Assembly (NCBI GenBank): GCA_900769945.1
Contig: CAAGIO010000023.1
Coordinates: 1 to 64,000, forward strand
Reading direction: 5' to 3'
Origin: Bacteroidales bacterium
GTDB taxonomy: Bacteria; Bacteroidota; Bacteroidia; Bacteroidales; F082
DNA length: 64,000 nt
In this document: positions 42,135-50,946 of the stretch, in pieces
How the letters are laid out: every line of letters starts with the position of its first letter
Numbering within the stretch: the first letter of the stretch is position 1
The notes under the pieces: generated by a model
Told to the model about the DNA's origin: nothing
Database searches by the model: none
What the model saw: the letters and a program-made list of their open reading frames with translations, nothing else
Translations under genes and position numbers: made by a program

Positions 42135-44426
42135 ATGCAAAGACTGAAAAGAATCATACTATCCTTGCTTGTAATTTTTATTTTTACAAGTTGTGCAATC
42201 AAAGACTATGTCCCAAACGACAAATTAGTATTGATTGACAATCAGATAGATATTGATACTACATATTCAGAAATCAACAAATCCGACATCTCAAACTACA
42301 TCATTCAAAAGCCAAGCTCCAGCCTTTTTAACTGGCAGCCAAGAGTTTGGATTTATTACAAGACCATCAACAAAAAAGACAGGAGTTTCTACAGATGGCT
42401 GAACCAGAGCTTCGGGAAAGCACCTATATACTACGACAATTACTCAACTTTGGAATCGCAGAAGCAGATTACAAACTATCTTAACGACATAGGATTCTTC
42501 AACTCCACCGTTACCGCCACAAAAACCGAAAAGAAAAAACGGGCAAAGGTGATTTATAACATCAAATTATCATCGCCATACATCATTGAAAACAAGGACA
42601 CGGACATCGACAACACGCTTATTGAACAATACGTGACAGACATTAATGACGAGTTACCTGTTCAATGTGGCAGAAACTTCAATGCCTTCACTATGAATGA
42701 AGAACGCGACCTCATCACTAATCATCTGAGGAACAACGGCTTCTACACCTTCACTCAAGACAATATCATTTTTGAGGTTGATACAAGCTTTAACAGCAAA
42801 AGAGCCGACATCACCTTGAAAATCAACGGGAATAACCAACAAAAATATTACATCAACGACGTCTTCATCTATCCTGACAACAAAAAATCGTTCAGAAAAA
42901 ATATCCAGAACGACACCACACGTTATGTTTTCTCCTTCGGAAAGCAACATCCATACTATACATTCTATTTTGTCCACGACGGTGACCCTAAAATAAAATA
43001 CAAGACCTTCAACCAAGTAATTCAGATTCATAGCGGAGAAGAGTTCTCGCAGAAGAAAGTCACACAGACGTATAGTGCGCTTGGGAAACTCAGCGTTTAC
43101 AACCTTCATAACATAAGTTTTGACACTATTCCGTCAGATAACGACAGTATCAAACTGTTAAACTGCAACATACTGCTTCAGAAAGGAAAACTCAACTCCT
43201 TTAACATTCAGATTGAAGGGACAAATTCCGGTGGTAATTTAGGTTCCTTAGGGAGCATCTCGTTCAAGAACAACAACATCTTTAGAGGGTCAGAGGTCCT
43301 TAACATCAAGATTCAAGGAGGATTCCAATTCCAGAATGTGTCGAAAGAGATTATTAGCTCCGGATTGTTCAACAACCGCCGATTCGGTGTTGAGGCGAGA
43401 ATATTGTTCCCACGATTCCTTAGTCCTTTCAGGTTGAGACAATTTGTCATTGAATATCAGCCACGCACCAACCTCACCGTAGGTTATGACTTGGCTATCA
43501 AGGCTTTGTACTCAAGATATTCAGCAACAGCCTCATTCGGTTACAACTGGATGAGCAACAACCAGCTGCAGCACATCTTGAACCCTATTAACTTAAACAG
43601 CGTTAAAGTAAATCAGACTCCTTTGTTCCAACAAATGCTTTCTGAAGAGACAAACCAGAGAATCAAGGACCAATACACAAGCCACCTTATCTTAGGCATC
43701 AACTACTCATTGATTTTCAGCAATCAGAACATTAAGCAAAACAAGGACTTCTTCTATATTCGTGCCGACATTGAGACTTCCGGCAATCTCTTGTCACTTT
43801 TTAACAACACACCTATAGTAAAGACAAACAGTGATGGCAGCCACGACATCTTTGGTATTGTCTATTCACAGTTTGTTCGCTTAGGTCTTGACTTCCGCTA
43901 CTATCATTATTTCAATAAATCGCATATCGCTTTCAGAGCCATGGGCGGATGGGGAATACCATACGGGAACTCGAAGAACATGCCTTTTGAAAAGAACTAT
44001 TATTCCGGTGGCACCAACAGCATGAGAGGCTGGGGATATAGGGAACTCGGACCCGGCGGATTCCATGAAGAAGGACTGACAAAGATTGAACGAAACGGAA
44101 ACATCCTATTGGAATTCAACGCCGAATATCGTTTCCCATTATACGGAATCCTCAAAGGCGCCGTATTTACCGATGTCGGAAACATCTGGAACTCACACGA
44201 TAACGAGACTTTCACCGACGGTAAGTTCGACGTGAACACTTTCTACAAACAATTAGCGATGGACGTTGGTTGTGGATTGCGCCTTGACATCTCCTTCCTC
44301 TTGTTGAGATTCGACATCGCCATTCCTACAAGAGACCCGCAATTCATTGAAAGTGAACGTTGGAGAATCAAAAAATGGCAATGGGACGACCTCGTATTTA
44401 ACTTTGGTATCGGCTATCCGTTCTGA
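42135..44426 (+). CDS. TamL-like outer-membrane lipoprotein (BamA/TamA superfamily)
   Basis: I use ATG 42135 (MQRLKRIILSLLVIFIFTSC), giving 763 residues with a lipobox at FTSC-A. POTRA-like segments follow (about 100-320), including QKQITNYLNDIGFFNSTV. The C-terminal half is an Omp85 barrel (about 365-763) with GGTNSMRGWGYRELGPGG, the family's lid-lock-type motif, and a final aromatic FGIGYPF. A lipoprotein with this barrel is the Bacteroidota TamL type, which works with TamB in outer-membrane lipid or protein transport; it could also be a BamA paralogue. The TGA stop is followed by the helicase ATG after one base. Confidence 0.85.
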   Translation: MQRLKRIILSLLVIFIFTSCAIKDYVPNDKLVLIDNQIDIDTTYSEINKSDISNYIIQKPSSSLFNWQPRVWIYYKTINKKDRSFYRWLNQSFGKAPIYYDNYSTLESQKQITNYLNDIGFFNSTVTATKTEKKKRAKVIYNIKLSSPYIIENKDTDIDNTLIEQYVTDINDELPVQCGRNFNAFTMNEERDLITNHLRNNGFYTFTQDNIIFEVDTSFNSKRADITLKINGNNQQKYYINDVFIYPDNKKSFRKNIQNDTTRYVFSFGKQHPYYTFYFVHDGDPKIKYKTFNQVIQIHSGEEFSQKKVTQTYSALGKLSVYNLHNISFDTIPSDNDSIKLLNCNILLQKGKLNSFNIQIEGTNSGGNLGSLGSISFKNNNIFRGSEVLNIKIQGGFQFQNVSKEIISSGLFNNRRFGVEARILFPRFLSPFRLRQFVIEYQPRTNLTVGYDLAIKALYSRYSATASFGYNWMSNNQLQHILNPINLNSVKVNQTPLFQQMLSEETNQRIKDQYTSHLILGINYSLIFSNQNIKQNKDFFYIRADIETSGNLLSLFNNTPIVKTNSDGSHDIFGIVYSQFVRLGLDFRYYHYFNKSHIAFRAMGGWGIPYGNSKNMPFEKNYYSGGTNSMRGWGYRELGPGGFHEEGLTKIERNGNILLEFNAEYRFPLYGILKGAVFTDVGNIWNSHDNETFTDGKFDVNTFYKQLAMDVGCGLRLDISFLLLRFDIAIPTRDPQFIESERWRIKKWQWDDLVFNFGIGYPF

Positions 44427-44427
44427 T

Positions 44428-45876
44428 ATGACACGACAAGAATTATTCACCATATTAGTCAACTCTTTCGGCTTTATGCCCACAAAGGGACAAAACACAG
44501 TGTTGTTCCATCTTGCTGCATTTCTGTTATCAGGAAAGCCGAACCCTACATACCTGCTACAAGGTTATGCCGGAACTGGAAAGACAACACTCGTCTCCAC
44601 CATTGTCAAAACACTCCCGCTCATTGGAATGAAATACCAGCTTCTCGCGCCCACAGGACGAGCCGCCAAGGTGTTAAGCAACTATACAGGAAATAACGCA
44701 TCCACCATCCATAGGAAGATATACAGGTTCAAAGCTACAGCAGATGGAATCGCAAGCTTGACAAGGGCAGAAAACAAAGCCAAGAACACCCTCTTCATCG
44801 TGGACGAATGCTCTATGATTGGCGATGAACAGTATAATGGAAGGTCTCTTCTCGATGACTTGATATCTTTTGTTTTCAGCGGAGAAAACTGCAGGCTACT
44901 CCTGATAGGAGACAAGGCCCAGCTACCACCAGTAGGCACCGACATCAGCCCCGCTAATGACATCGGTTTCTTAAAAAACACCTTCGGATTGACTATCGCC
45001 TCGTTTGAAATGACTGAGGTGTTACGACAATCGCTGCAATCAGGAATATTGTTTAACGCCACAGAACTGAGGGACAAAATCAACAGGATAAACGAATATG
45101 ATTTTCAATACGATAACAATGATTTACTTCCAATATTCACTTTAAAAGGCTTCAATGACATTATCAGAATCAATCCCGAAGAGTTTGAGGAGCTGCTGTT
45201 TCAATGTTTCGGAGACGACAGAGCGAACGACGCCGTGGTTATTTGCAAAAGCAACAGACGGGCAAACATGTACAACCAAGCCATCAGAGGAAGGATTCTT
45301 CAGGAGGAAGGAGAGATTTCGTCGGGAGACAAACTTATGGTAGTGAAAAACAATTATTTCTGGACCGACGAGAGCCAGAGGATAAGCTTCATTGCCAATG
45401 GCGACATGGTCAGGATAATGAGAATCAACCACATGGAAGAGCTATATGGATTCCATTTTGCTGATGTTGAGATACAACTGTCAGATTATCAAGAAGAGCC
45501 ACAATTATCTGTCAAGATAATACTTGAGACATTGACGAGCGATGCGCCTGCCTTGACGGAAGATGAAAGCAGGAGACTATATTCAGCGATAGAAGAGGAA
45601 TACAGTGACATCACGAGTAAGAGCGAGAGATATAGGCAAGTGAAGTCGAATCCATACTTTAACGCATTACAAGTGAAGTTCGGATATGCGCTAACATGCC
45701 ATAAGACTCAGGGTGGGCAATGGGACAACATCTTTATTGATGCGCCGTATGTTCCTGATGGAGAAGAAGTTAACAGAAATGATTTAAGGTGGTTCTACAC
45801 AGCGGTGACTCGTGCGAAGGAGAAACTGTTTTTAGTAAACTTCAAGGATAACTACTTCAAAACTGAGGACGACTAA
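44428..45876 (+). CDS. RecD/Dda-like superfamily 1 DNA helicase
   Basis: Started at MTRQELFTILV (44428) the protein has 482 residues; a longer frame from 44347 lies inside the tamL-like gene and is discarded. Walker A is GYAGTGKTT (46-54), Walker B is FIVDECSMIGD, and motif III is IGDKAQLPPVG. The C-terminal UvrD-like region has YALTCHKTQGGQWD and RWFYTAVTRAKEKLFLV. It resembles 5'-3' helicases of the RecD2/Dda/Pif1-like group used in repair or recombination. Its start is one base from the tamL-like stop, which suggests coupling only by position. Confidence 0.87.
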   Translation: MTRQELFTILVNSFGFMPTKGQNTVLFHLAAFLLSGKPNPTYLLQGYAGTGKTTLVSTIVKTLPLIGMKYQLLAPTGRAAKVLSNYTGNNASTIHRKIYRFKATADGIASLTRAENKAKNTLFIVDECSMIGDEQYNGRSLLDDLISFVFSGENCRLLLIGDKAQLPPVGTDISPANDIGFLKNTFGLTIASFEMTEVLRQSLQSGILFNATELRDKINRINEYDFQYDNNDLLPIFTLKGFNDIIRINPEEFEELLFQCFGDDRANDAVVICKSNRRANMYNQAIRGRILQEEGEISSGDKLMVVKNNYFWTDESQRISFIANGDMVRIMRINHMEELYGFHFADVEIQLSDYQEEPQLSVKIILETLTSDAPALTEDESRRLYSAIEEEYSDITSKSERYRQVKSNPYFNALQVKFGYALTCHKTQGGQWDNIFIDAPYVPDGEEVNRNDLRWFYTAVTRAKEKLFLVNFKDNYFKTEDD

Positions 45877-45894
45877 ATCGGCATCTTTGTAACG

Positions 45895-45928
45895 CAAAAG
45901 AGGCCGCCTAAAATGTTAGACAGCCTCT
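45895..45928 (-). terminator. terminator of enolase
   Basis: On the minus strand AGAGGCTGTCTAA pairs fully with TTAGGCGGCCTCT (13 pairs, two of them G-U) around a CATT loop, followed by TTTTG. The G-U pairs fit an RNA made from the minus strand, so it belongs to eno. Confidence 0.8.
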
Positions 45929-45947
45929 GATATGAATTTTTAAAATA

Positions 45948-47237
45948 CTATCTGAAGAATTTATGATTCTTACCCGGATAATAAGCCAAATCACCAAGTT
46001 CTTCCTCAATACGCATCAGCTGGTTATATTTGCAGATACGGTCAGTACGAGAGGCAGAACCTGTTTTAATCTCACCTGTATTGAGAGCGACGGCGAGGTC
46101 AGCGATAGTAGTGTCCTCGGTCTCACCTGAACGGTGGCTCATGACAGCGGTGTATTGGTTGTGATAAGCGAGGTTAACGGCAGCGATAGTCTCTGAAAGA
46201 GAGCCAATCTGGTTCACTTTCACTAAGATAGAGTTAGCGACGTTACGTTCGATACCCATTTTCAGACGTTCGACATTAGTGACGAAGAGGTCATCACCAA
46301 CAAGCTGAATCTTGTTTGACATCATGTCAGTCATAAGTTTCCAGCCGTCCCAGTCATCTTCGGCCATACCGTCTTCAATAGAGATGATAGGATATTTCTT
46401 AACCCATTGGTTCCAGAATTCGACCATTTGGCCAGGAGTGAGTTTCTCGCCTGTAGATTTCTTGAGATGATATACATTCTCTTCTGGGAGGTAGTATTCT
46501 GAAGCGGCGGCGTCGAGAGCGATAAACACGTCCTCACCCGGACGGTAGCCAGCCTTTTCAATAGCCTGAAGGATAACCTCGATACCTTCTTCGTTTGAGC
46601 GGAGGTTTGGAGCGAAACCACCTTCATCACCGACGTTTGTAGAATAACCGGCGGCTTTCAACACGTTCTTGAGGTTATGGAAAATCTCAGAGCCCATTTG
46701 GATAGCCTGATGGAAGGAGGATGCGCCCACCGGCATAATCATAAACTCTTGGAAATCAACACTATTATCAGCGTGTGAACCACCATTAAGGATATTCATC
46801 ATCGGGATTGGGAGAGTGTTTGCGCTAACGCCGCCGACATAGCGGTAGAGAGGCTGGTATGTGCTGATTGCGCCAGCTTTTGCGCAAGCGAGTGAGACGC
46901 CGAGGATTGCGTTTGCTCCGAGAGTCTCTTTATTAGGTGTGCCGTCAAGCTCAAGCATTCTCTTATCAATACCATTCTGGTCGGTGACATCGAAGCCGAT
47001 AATCTCATCAGCTATCTTGGTATTAACATTTTCCACTGCCTTATAGACGCTCTTACCCATAAACTTGGATTTATCACCGTCACGGAGTTCAAGTGCTTCA
47101 TGGACACCTGTTGAAGCTCCTGATGGGACTGCTGCTCTACCAAGGATACCATCGTTAGTAATAACATCAACTTCTACTGTAGGATTGCCGCGAGAATCTA
47201 AAATCTGACGTGCATGAATGTTTGTAATTGTACTCAT
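45948..47237 (-). CDS. eno: enolase (phosphopyruvate hydratase)
   Basis: This 429-residue glycolytic enzyme turns 2-phosphoglycerate into phosphoenolpyruvate. Family features include HARQILDSRGNPTVEVD at the start, GASTGVHEALELRDGD, the metal-binding Asp/Glu in ALDAAASEYY and SIEDGMAEDDWDGW, and the signature LVKVNQIGSLSETI followed by MSHRSGETEDTTIADL. Length and motifs are normal. It lies after the ribosomal supercluster but has its own -7 element and terminator. The 339 bases between it and rplQ hold no gene. Confidence 0.97.
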   Translation of the reverse strand: MSTITNIHARQILDSRGNPTVEVDVITNDGILGRAAVPSGASTGVHEALELRDGDKSKFMGKSVYKAVENVNTKIADEIIGFDVTDQNGIDKRMLELDGTPNKETLGANAILGVSLACAKAGAISTYQPLYRYVGGVSANTLPIPMMNILNGGSHADNSVDFQEFMIMPVGASSFHQAIQMGSEIFHNLKNVLKAAGYSTNVGDEGGFAPNLRSNEEGIEVILQAIEKAGYRPGEDVFIALDAAASEYYLPEENVYHLKKSTGEKLTPGQMVEFWNQWVKKYPIISIEDGMAEDDWDGWKLMTDMMSNKIQLVGDDLFVTNVERLKMGIERNVANSILVKVNQIGSLSETIAAVNLAYHNQYTAVMSHRSGETEDTTIADLAVALNTGEIKTGSASRTDRICKYNQLMRIEEELGDLAYYPGKNHKFFR

Positions 47238-47484
47238 ATATTTAAAAAAATTTGCCTATTTTTCAAAGTGCAAAAGTATAAAAAATTTTGGAGAAAAGAC
47301 ATTAAACATCAAAGTTTTTTTGTTAATACTTTGAGTGGGAAAGCGAGGATAAGCAGGCGGTGAGAAAAGATGTTCGAGTAGTGATGTTTAAGGTGAAGAG
47401 TGTGCGGTAATGATGGTGGAATGAGGAGCTATGGATGGCATGTCATCAAGGGGGTGAATCCGAAAAATCACAAATCAGGGTATT
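47238..47484. other. non-coding spacer upstream of enolase
   Basis: Apart from the eno promoter region (to about 47300), this purine-rich stretch shows no open frame of note in any direction, no hairpin and no RNA gene that I can recognise. Confidence 0.5.
47271..47278 (-). promoter_or_regulatory. -7 promoter element of enolase
   Basis: Minus-strand TACTTTTG, a full match to TAnnTTTG, lies 33 bases before ATG 47237. No clear -33 element. Confidence 0.5.
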
Positions 47485-47542
47485 GGAAAACAATTAGCCG
47501 TCGGCCATAGGGTTCATCAGGAACTGTCGGGCCGACGGCTAA
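47485..47542 (-). terminator. terminator of the ribosomal supercluster
   Basis: TTAGCCGTCGGCC and GGCCGACGGCTAA form a perfect 13-bp stem with a 23-base loop; on the minus strand TTGTTTTCC follows. It lies 35 bases after the rplQ stop. Confidence 0.8.
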
Positions 47543-47576
47543 AGGAGATTATATAAAACCTGAATCGGTGAGAATA

Positions 47577-48041
47577 TTATTCAGCTTTTGGGGCTTCTGT
47601 TTCAGTTGATTCAGATTTCTTCTTACCGCCACGACGTGTAGCTTTTTGAGCTTTTGGAGCGCTCTTAGCGTTAGTATAGACCTCGTTATAGTCAACGAGT
47701 TCCATAAGGCACATGTCAGCGCTGTCGCCTGGGCGGGTACCGAGTTTAATAATTCTTGTGTAACCACCTGGGCGGTTAGCAACTTTCTGGCTCACTTCGC
47801 GGAAGAGTTCGGACACTGCATATTTGTTATGGAGCATAGCGAACACTGTACGGCGTGATGTAGTAGAGTCATCTTTAGAACGTGTGATCATTGGTTCAAC
47901 ATAGATGCGCAAAGCCTTTGCCTTAGCCACTGTGGTGATGATACGTTTCTCAAGGATCAGGGAGCATGCCATATTGGCGAGCATCTGATTACGGTGAGCG
48001 GCTTTTCTTCCTAAATGATTTATTTTTTTATTGTGTCTCAT
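47577..48041 (-). CDS. rplQ: 50S ribosomal protein L17
   Basis: This 154-residue protein has the L17 core (MRHNKKINHLGRKAAHRNQM at the start, then TTVAKAKALR and GGYTRIIKLGTRPGD). A Lys/Glu/Ala-rich tail of about 30 residues beyond the core is a lineage-specific extension. L17 binds 23S rRNA near the peptide exit side. It is the last gene of the cluster, 5 bases after rpoA, and is followed by a strong terminator. Confidence 0.97.
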   Translation of the reverse strand: MRHNKKINHLGRKAAHRNQMLANMACSLILEKRIITTVAKAKALRIYVEPMITRSKDDSTTSRRTVFAMLHNKYAVSELFREVSQKVANRPGGYTRIIKLGTRPGDSADMCLMELVDYNEVYTNAKSAPKAQKATRRGGKKKSESTETEAPKAE

Positions 48042-48046
48042 CTCTA

Positions 48047-49039
48047 TTATTCCTTATCTAATTTATATTTACTGATATTCATTCCAAATTCGAGTCCCTT
48101 ACTTCTGACCAGTTCTTCAAGTTCGGTAAGAGATTTCTTACCGAAGTTACGGAACTTGAGCAGGTCGGCTTTATTGAGGGCGACAAGTTCACCTATTGTC
48201 TCCACCTCGGCTGCTTTCAAGCAGTTAAGAGCGCGAACTGAAAGATCCATATCAACAAGTTTTGTCTTGAGGAGTTGGCGGGTATGCAGAGAGTTCTCGT
48301 CAAAGTCATCTGACACTGTCTTTTGTTCATCCATAAGGGTGATTCTCTCGTCTGAGAAGAGCATGAAGTGGTAGATGAGGATTTTGGCGGCCTCTGTCAT
48401 TGCATCTTTAGGATTGATAGATCCGTCTGTTTCAATGTCAAGGATAAGCTTCTCGTAGTCGGTTTTCTGTTCGACGCGGAAGTTTTCAACCTTGAAGCTG
48501 ACATTCCTGATAGGGGTATGGATAGAGTCGATGGCGATAGTATTCAGAGGAGCGTTAAGCACTTTGTTTTCATCTGCATTGACGTATCCCCTACCCTTGT
48601 TGATGGTGATATCTATAGTCAATCTCACCGATGGATCCATGTGGCAGATTAAGAGTTCTGGATTCAGCACTTGGAACACTGACAAGAACTTGTTGATGTC
48701 GCCGGCGACAAATTCTTCCTGTCCACCGATAACCACGGTAACCTTCTCGAATGTTTCTCCCGGTATTTGTTGTTTGAAACGAACTTGTTTGAATTTGAGT
48801 ACGATATCGGTAAGGTCCTCAATGACGCCAGGGATTGGAGCCATCTCGTGTTCTACACCTTCAATACGGATTGAAGTGATAGCATAGCCTTCGAGCGATG
48901 AGAGGAGAACTCTTCTCAAGGCGTTACCGATGGTCATACCGTAACCAGGTTCGAGTGGGCGAAATTCGAAGACACCGTGTTTGTCTGTCGATTCAACCAT
49001 AACGACCTTATCAGGTCTTTGAAATGCTAATATTGCCAT
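48047..49039 (-). CDS. rpoA: DNA-directed RNA polymerase alpha subunit
   Basis: This 330-residue alpha subunit has the N-terminal assembly domain (FRPLEPGYGMTIGNALRRVLL near residue 27, dimer and beta/beta' contacts) and a C-terminal domain (about 255-320: LNCLKAAEVETIGELV then FGKKSLTELEEL) that contacts DNA and activators. It is the usual member of the alpha operon, 19 bases after rpsD and 5 before rplQ. Confidence 0.98.
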   Translation of the reverse strand: MAILAFQRPDKVVMVESTDKHGVFEFRPLEPGYGMTIGNALRRVLLSSLEGYAITSIRIEGVEHEMAPIPGVIEDLTDIVLKFKQVRFKQQIPGETFEKVTVVIGGQEEFVAGDINKFLSVFQVLNPELLICHMDPSVRLTIDITINKGRGYVNADENKVLNAPLNTIAIDSIHTPIRNVSFKVENFRVEQKTDYEKLILDIETDGSINPKDAMTEAAKILIYHFMLFSDERITLMDEQKTVSDDFDENSLHTRQLLKTKLVDMDLSVRALNCLKAAEVETIGELVALNKADLLKFRNFGKKSLTELEELVRSKGLEFGMNISKYKLDKE

Positions 49040-49058
49040 AATATCAGTTTATATTCGA

Positions 49059-49664
49059 TTATTTAGAATACAACTCAACGATCAATTGTTCATTGATGGT
49101 TTCAGGTATATCCTCACGGTTCGGATAGTTCATGAACTTACCGGTGAGAGTAGCTGAATCCCATTCTAACCATGAGAAGGTGTTTGAGTGGCCTTCCACT
49201 GCGTTTGTAATCACTTCCAGACTCTTTGATTTCTCGCGTACTGCCACTATATCACCCGGTTTGAGCATTGCTGAAGGGATGTTCAACACTCTGCCGTTAA
49301 CAGTGATGTGGCGATGGCTTACGAGCTGGCGGGCAGCGTCACGTGTAGGTGCGATACCCAGACGATATACTACGTTATCAAGGCGTGATTCAATAAGTTG
49401 GAGTAAGATAACACCTGTGATACCCTTCTTCTTTGAAGCCTTGTCGAAGAGGTTACGGAATTGGCGTTCAAGGATACCGTATGTGTATTTTGCCTTCTGC
49501 TTCTCATTTAACTGCAGACCGTATTCTGAAACTTTCTTACGTTTCTTTGCAGCGCCATGTTGTCCAGGAGGGAAGTTTCTTTTTTCATAATACTTGTCAG
49601 AGCCGTAGATTGGTTCACCGAATTTACGAGCGATTTTTGTTTTAGGACCTGTATATCTTGCCAT
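49059..49664 (-). CDS. rpsD: 30S ribosomal protein S4
   Basis: This 201-residue primary 16S rRNA-binding protein has the S4 RNA-binding domain (ESRLDNVVYRLGIAPTRDAA near 95-114, then HRHITVNGR). The N-terminal region MARYTGPKTKIARKFG lacks the four cysteines of zinc-binding S4, so it is the C-minus form. S4 begins 30S assembly and in some bacteria represses this operon. It lies between rpsK and rpoA. Confidence 0.97.
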   Translation of the reverse strand: MARYTGPKTKIARKFGEPIYGSDKYYEKRNFPPGQHGAAKKRKKVSEYGLQLNEKQKAKYTYGILERQFRNLFDKASKKKGITGVILLQLIESRLDNVVYRLGIAPTRDAARQLVSHRHITVNGRVLNIPSAMLKPGDIVAVREKSKSLEVITNAVEGHSNTFSWLEWDSATLTGKFMNYPNREDIPETINEQLIVELYSK

Positions 49665-49696
49665 AACTTTCTGATTTTAAATTGTTAAACAAAAAT

Positions 49697-50086
49697 TTAC
49701 ACTCTTCTGCGTTTTGGTGGGCGGCAACCGTTGTGTGGTATTGGTGTGACATCAACGATTTCTGTGACTTCCACGCCTGATGAGTGGATAGCGCGGATTG
49801 CTGACTCGCGACCTGCGCCCGGTCCCTTAACGAATACTTTTACTTTACGTAATCCCAAGTCATAAGCAGTCTTTGAGCATTCTTCTGCTGCCATCTGTGC
49901 TGCATAAGGGGTGTTCTTCTTTGATCCTTTGAAGCCCATCTTTCCGGCTGATGCCCATGAAATGACTTGTCCTTCATTGTTTGTTAATGAAATGATGATG
50001 TTATTGAAGGAAGCTTTGATAAATGCCTTACCTGTAGCCTCGATCTTCACAACACGTTTCTTAACTGCTTTTGTGTTTTTTGCCAT
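49697..50086 (-). CDS. rpsK: 30S ribosomal protein S11
   Basis: This 129-residue platform protein shows AFIKASFNNIIISLTNNEG, the glycine- and lysine-rich core, and the conserved C-terminal TPIPHNGCRPPKRRRV. It binds 16S rRNA near the Shine-Dalgarno/anti-SD site and contacts mRNA. It lies 49 bases after rpsM and 32 before rpsD. Confidence 0.97.
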   Translation of the reverse strand: MAKNTKAVKKRVVKIEATGKAFIKASFNNIIISLTNNEGQVISWASAGKMGFKGSKKNTPYAAQMAAEECSKTAYDLGLRKVKVFVKGPGAGRESAIRAIHSSGVEVTEIVDVTPIPHNGCRPPKRRRV

Positions 50087-50135
50087 TTTTTAAGCGATTT
50101 TGTTAATGGTATTATTTATGATCCAACCACTAATA

Positions 50136-50513
50136 TTACTTAGTAGCTTTCTTTTTATTTGCAACAGTCTTCTTACGACCCTTGCGAGTACGTGCGTTAT
50201 TCTTTGTACTCTGGCCACGTAGTGGCAGACCAAGACGGTGGCGTATTCCTCTATAGCAGCCGATATCCATCAAACGCTTGATGTTCAACTGTACCTCGCT
50301 ACGGAGTTCACCTTCTGTCTTATAGTTCTCGGCGATGATGTTACGTATTGCGTTCTGCTCATCATCGGTCCAATCCTGGACTTTCTTATCAGCCGGCACA
50401 TTCGCACTTGCGAGAATAGCCTTTGCCGCTGAACGGCCGATACCGTAAATGTAGGTTAAAGATATTTGACCTTGTTTGTTATTCGGGATATCTACACCAG
50501 CAATTCTAGCCAT
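50136..50513 (-). CDS. rpsM: 30S ribosomal protein S13
   Basis: This 125-residue head protein has the S13 signature: MARIAGVDIPNNKQGQISL, YIYGIGRSAAKAIL, then RGIRHRLGLPLRGQSTKNNA and a basic tail. It contacts P-site tRNA and intersubunit bridges. It starts 20 bases after rpmJ, the common rpmJ-rpsM-rpsK-rpsD order. Confidence 0.97.
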   Translation of the reverse strand: MARIAGVDIPNNKQGQISLTYIYGIGRSAAKAILASANVPADKKVQDWTDDEQNAIRNIIAENYKTEGELRSEVQLNIKRLMDIGCYRGIRHRLGLPLRGQSTKNNARTRKGRKKTVANKKKATK

Positions 50514-50533
50514 AATTCTAAGTTTTTTTTTAA

Positions 50534-50650
50534 TTAGCCCTGACGTTGTTTTTCCTTAGGGTTCTTTTTGTTAATTACATACAATTTTCCTTTACGACGC
50601 ACTATTTTGCAATCGTCTGATCTCTTCTTGATAGATGCTCTGACTTTCAT
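50534..50650 (-). CDS. rpmJ: 50S ribosomal protein L36, zinc-free type
   Basis: This short gene encodes 38 residues: MKVRASIKKR, then SDDCKIVRRKGKLYVINKK and NPKEKQRQG. The order and ends are those of L36. The usual zinc ligands are mostly gone: only Cys14 remains, with Ser, Asn and Glu where the other Cys/His stand in the zinc form. It lies 65 bases after infA and 20 before rpsM, as in most bacteria. Confidence 0.96.
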   Translation of the reverse strand: MKVRASIKKRSDDCKIVRRKGKLYVINKKNPKEKQRQG

Positions 50651-50715
50651 TTTTTATTTTTTTATTTTACTCTAGAAGCATTCCGTTATAACGTAGCGTT
50701 TTACGTTTTATTGTA

Positions 50716-50934
50716 TTATTTGTATCTGAAAGTTATACGACCCTTTGTCAAATCGTATGGCGACATCTCGAGTTTCACCTTGTCACCGGGAAGGATTTTG
50801 ATGTAGTGCATACGCATCTTTCCTGAGATGTGGGCTATTATCTGAAGCCCGTTCTCCAACTCCACCCTGAACATAGCGTTACCGAGTGATTCAATTACTG
50901 TACCGTCTTGTTCTATTGACAACTGTTTTGCCAT
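50716..50934 (-). CDS. infA: translation initiation factor IF-1
   Basis: This 72-residue OB-fold protein has the IF-1 pattern: MAKQLSIEQDGTVIESLGNAMF, then GLQIIAHISGKMRMHYIKIL and SPYDLTKGRITFRYK. It blocks the A site in the 30S during initiation. It starts 12 bases after map and keeps the usual secY-map-infA-rpmJ order. Confidence 0.98.
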   Translation of the reverse strand: MAKQLSIEQDGTVIESLGNAMFRVELENGLQIIAHISGKMRMHYIKILPGDKVKLEMSPYDLTKGRITFRYK

Positions 50935-50946
50935 ATAAATTCCTTT

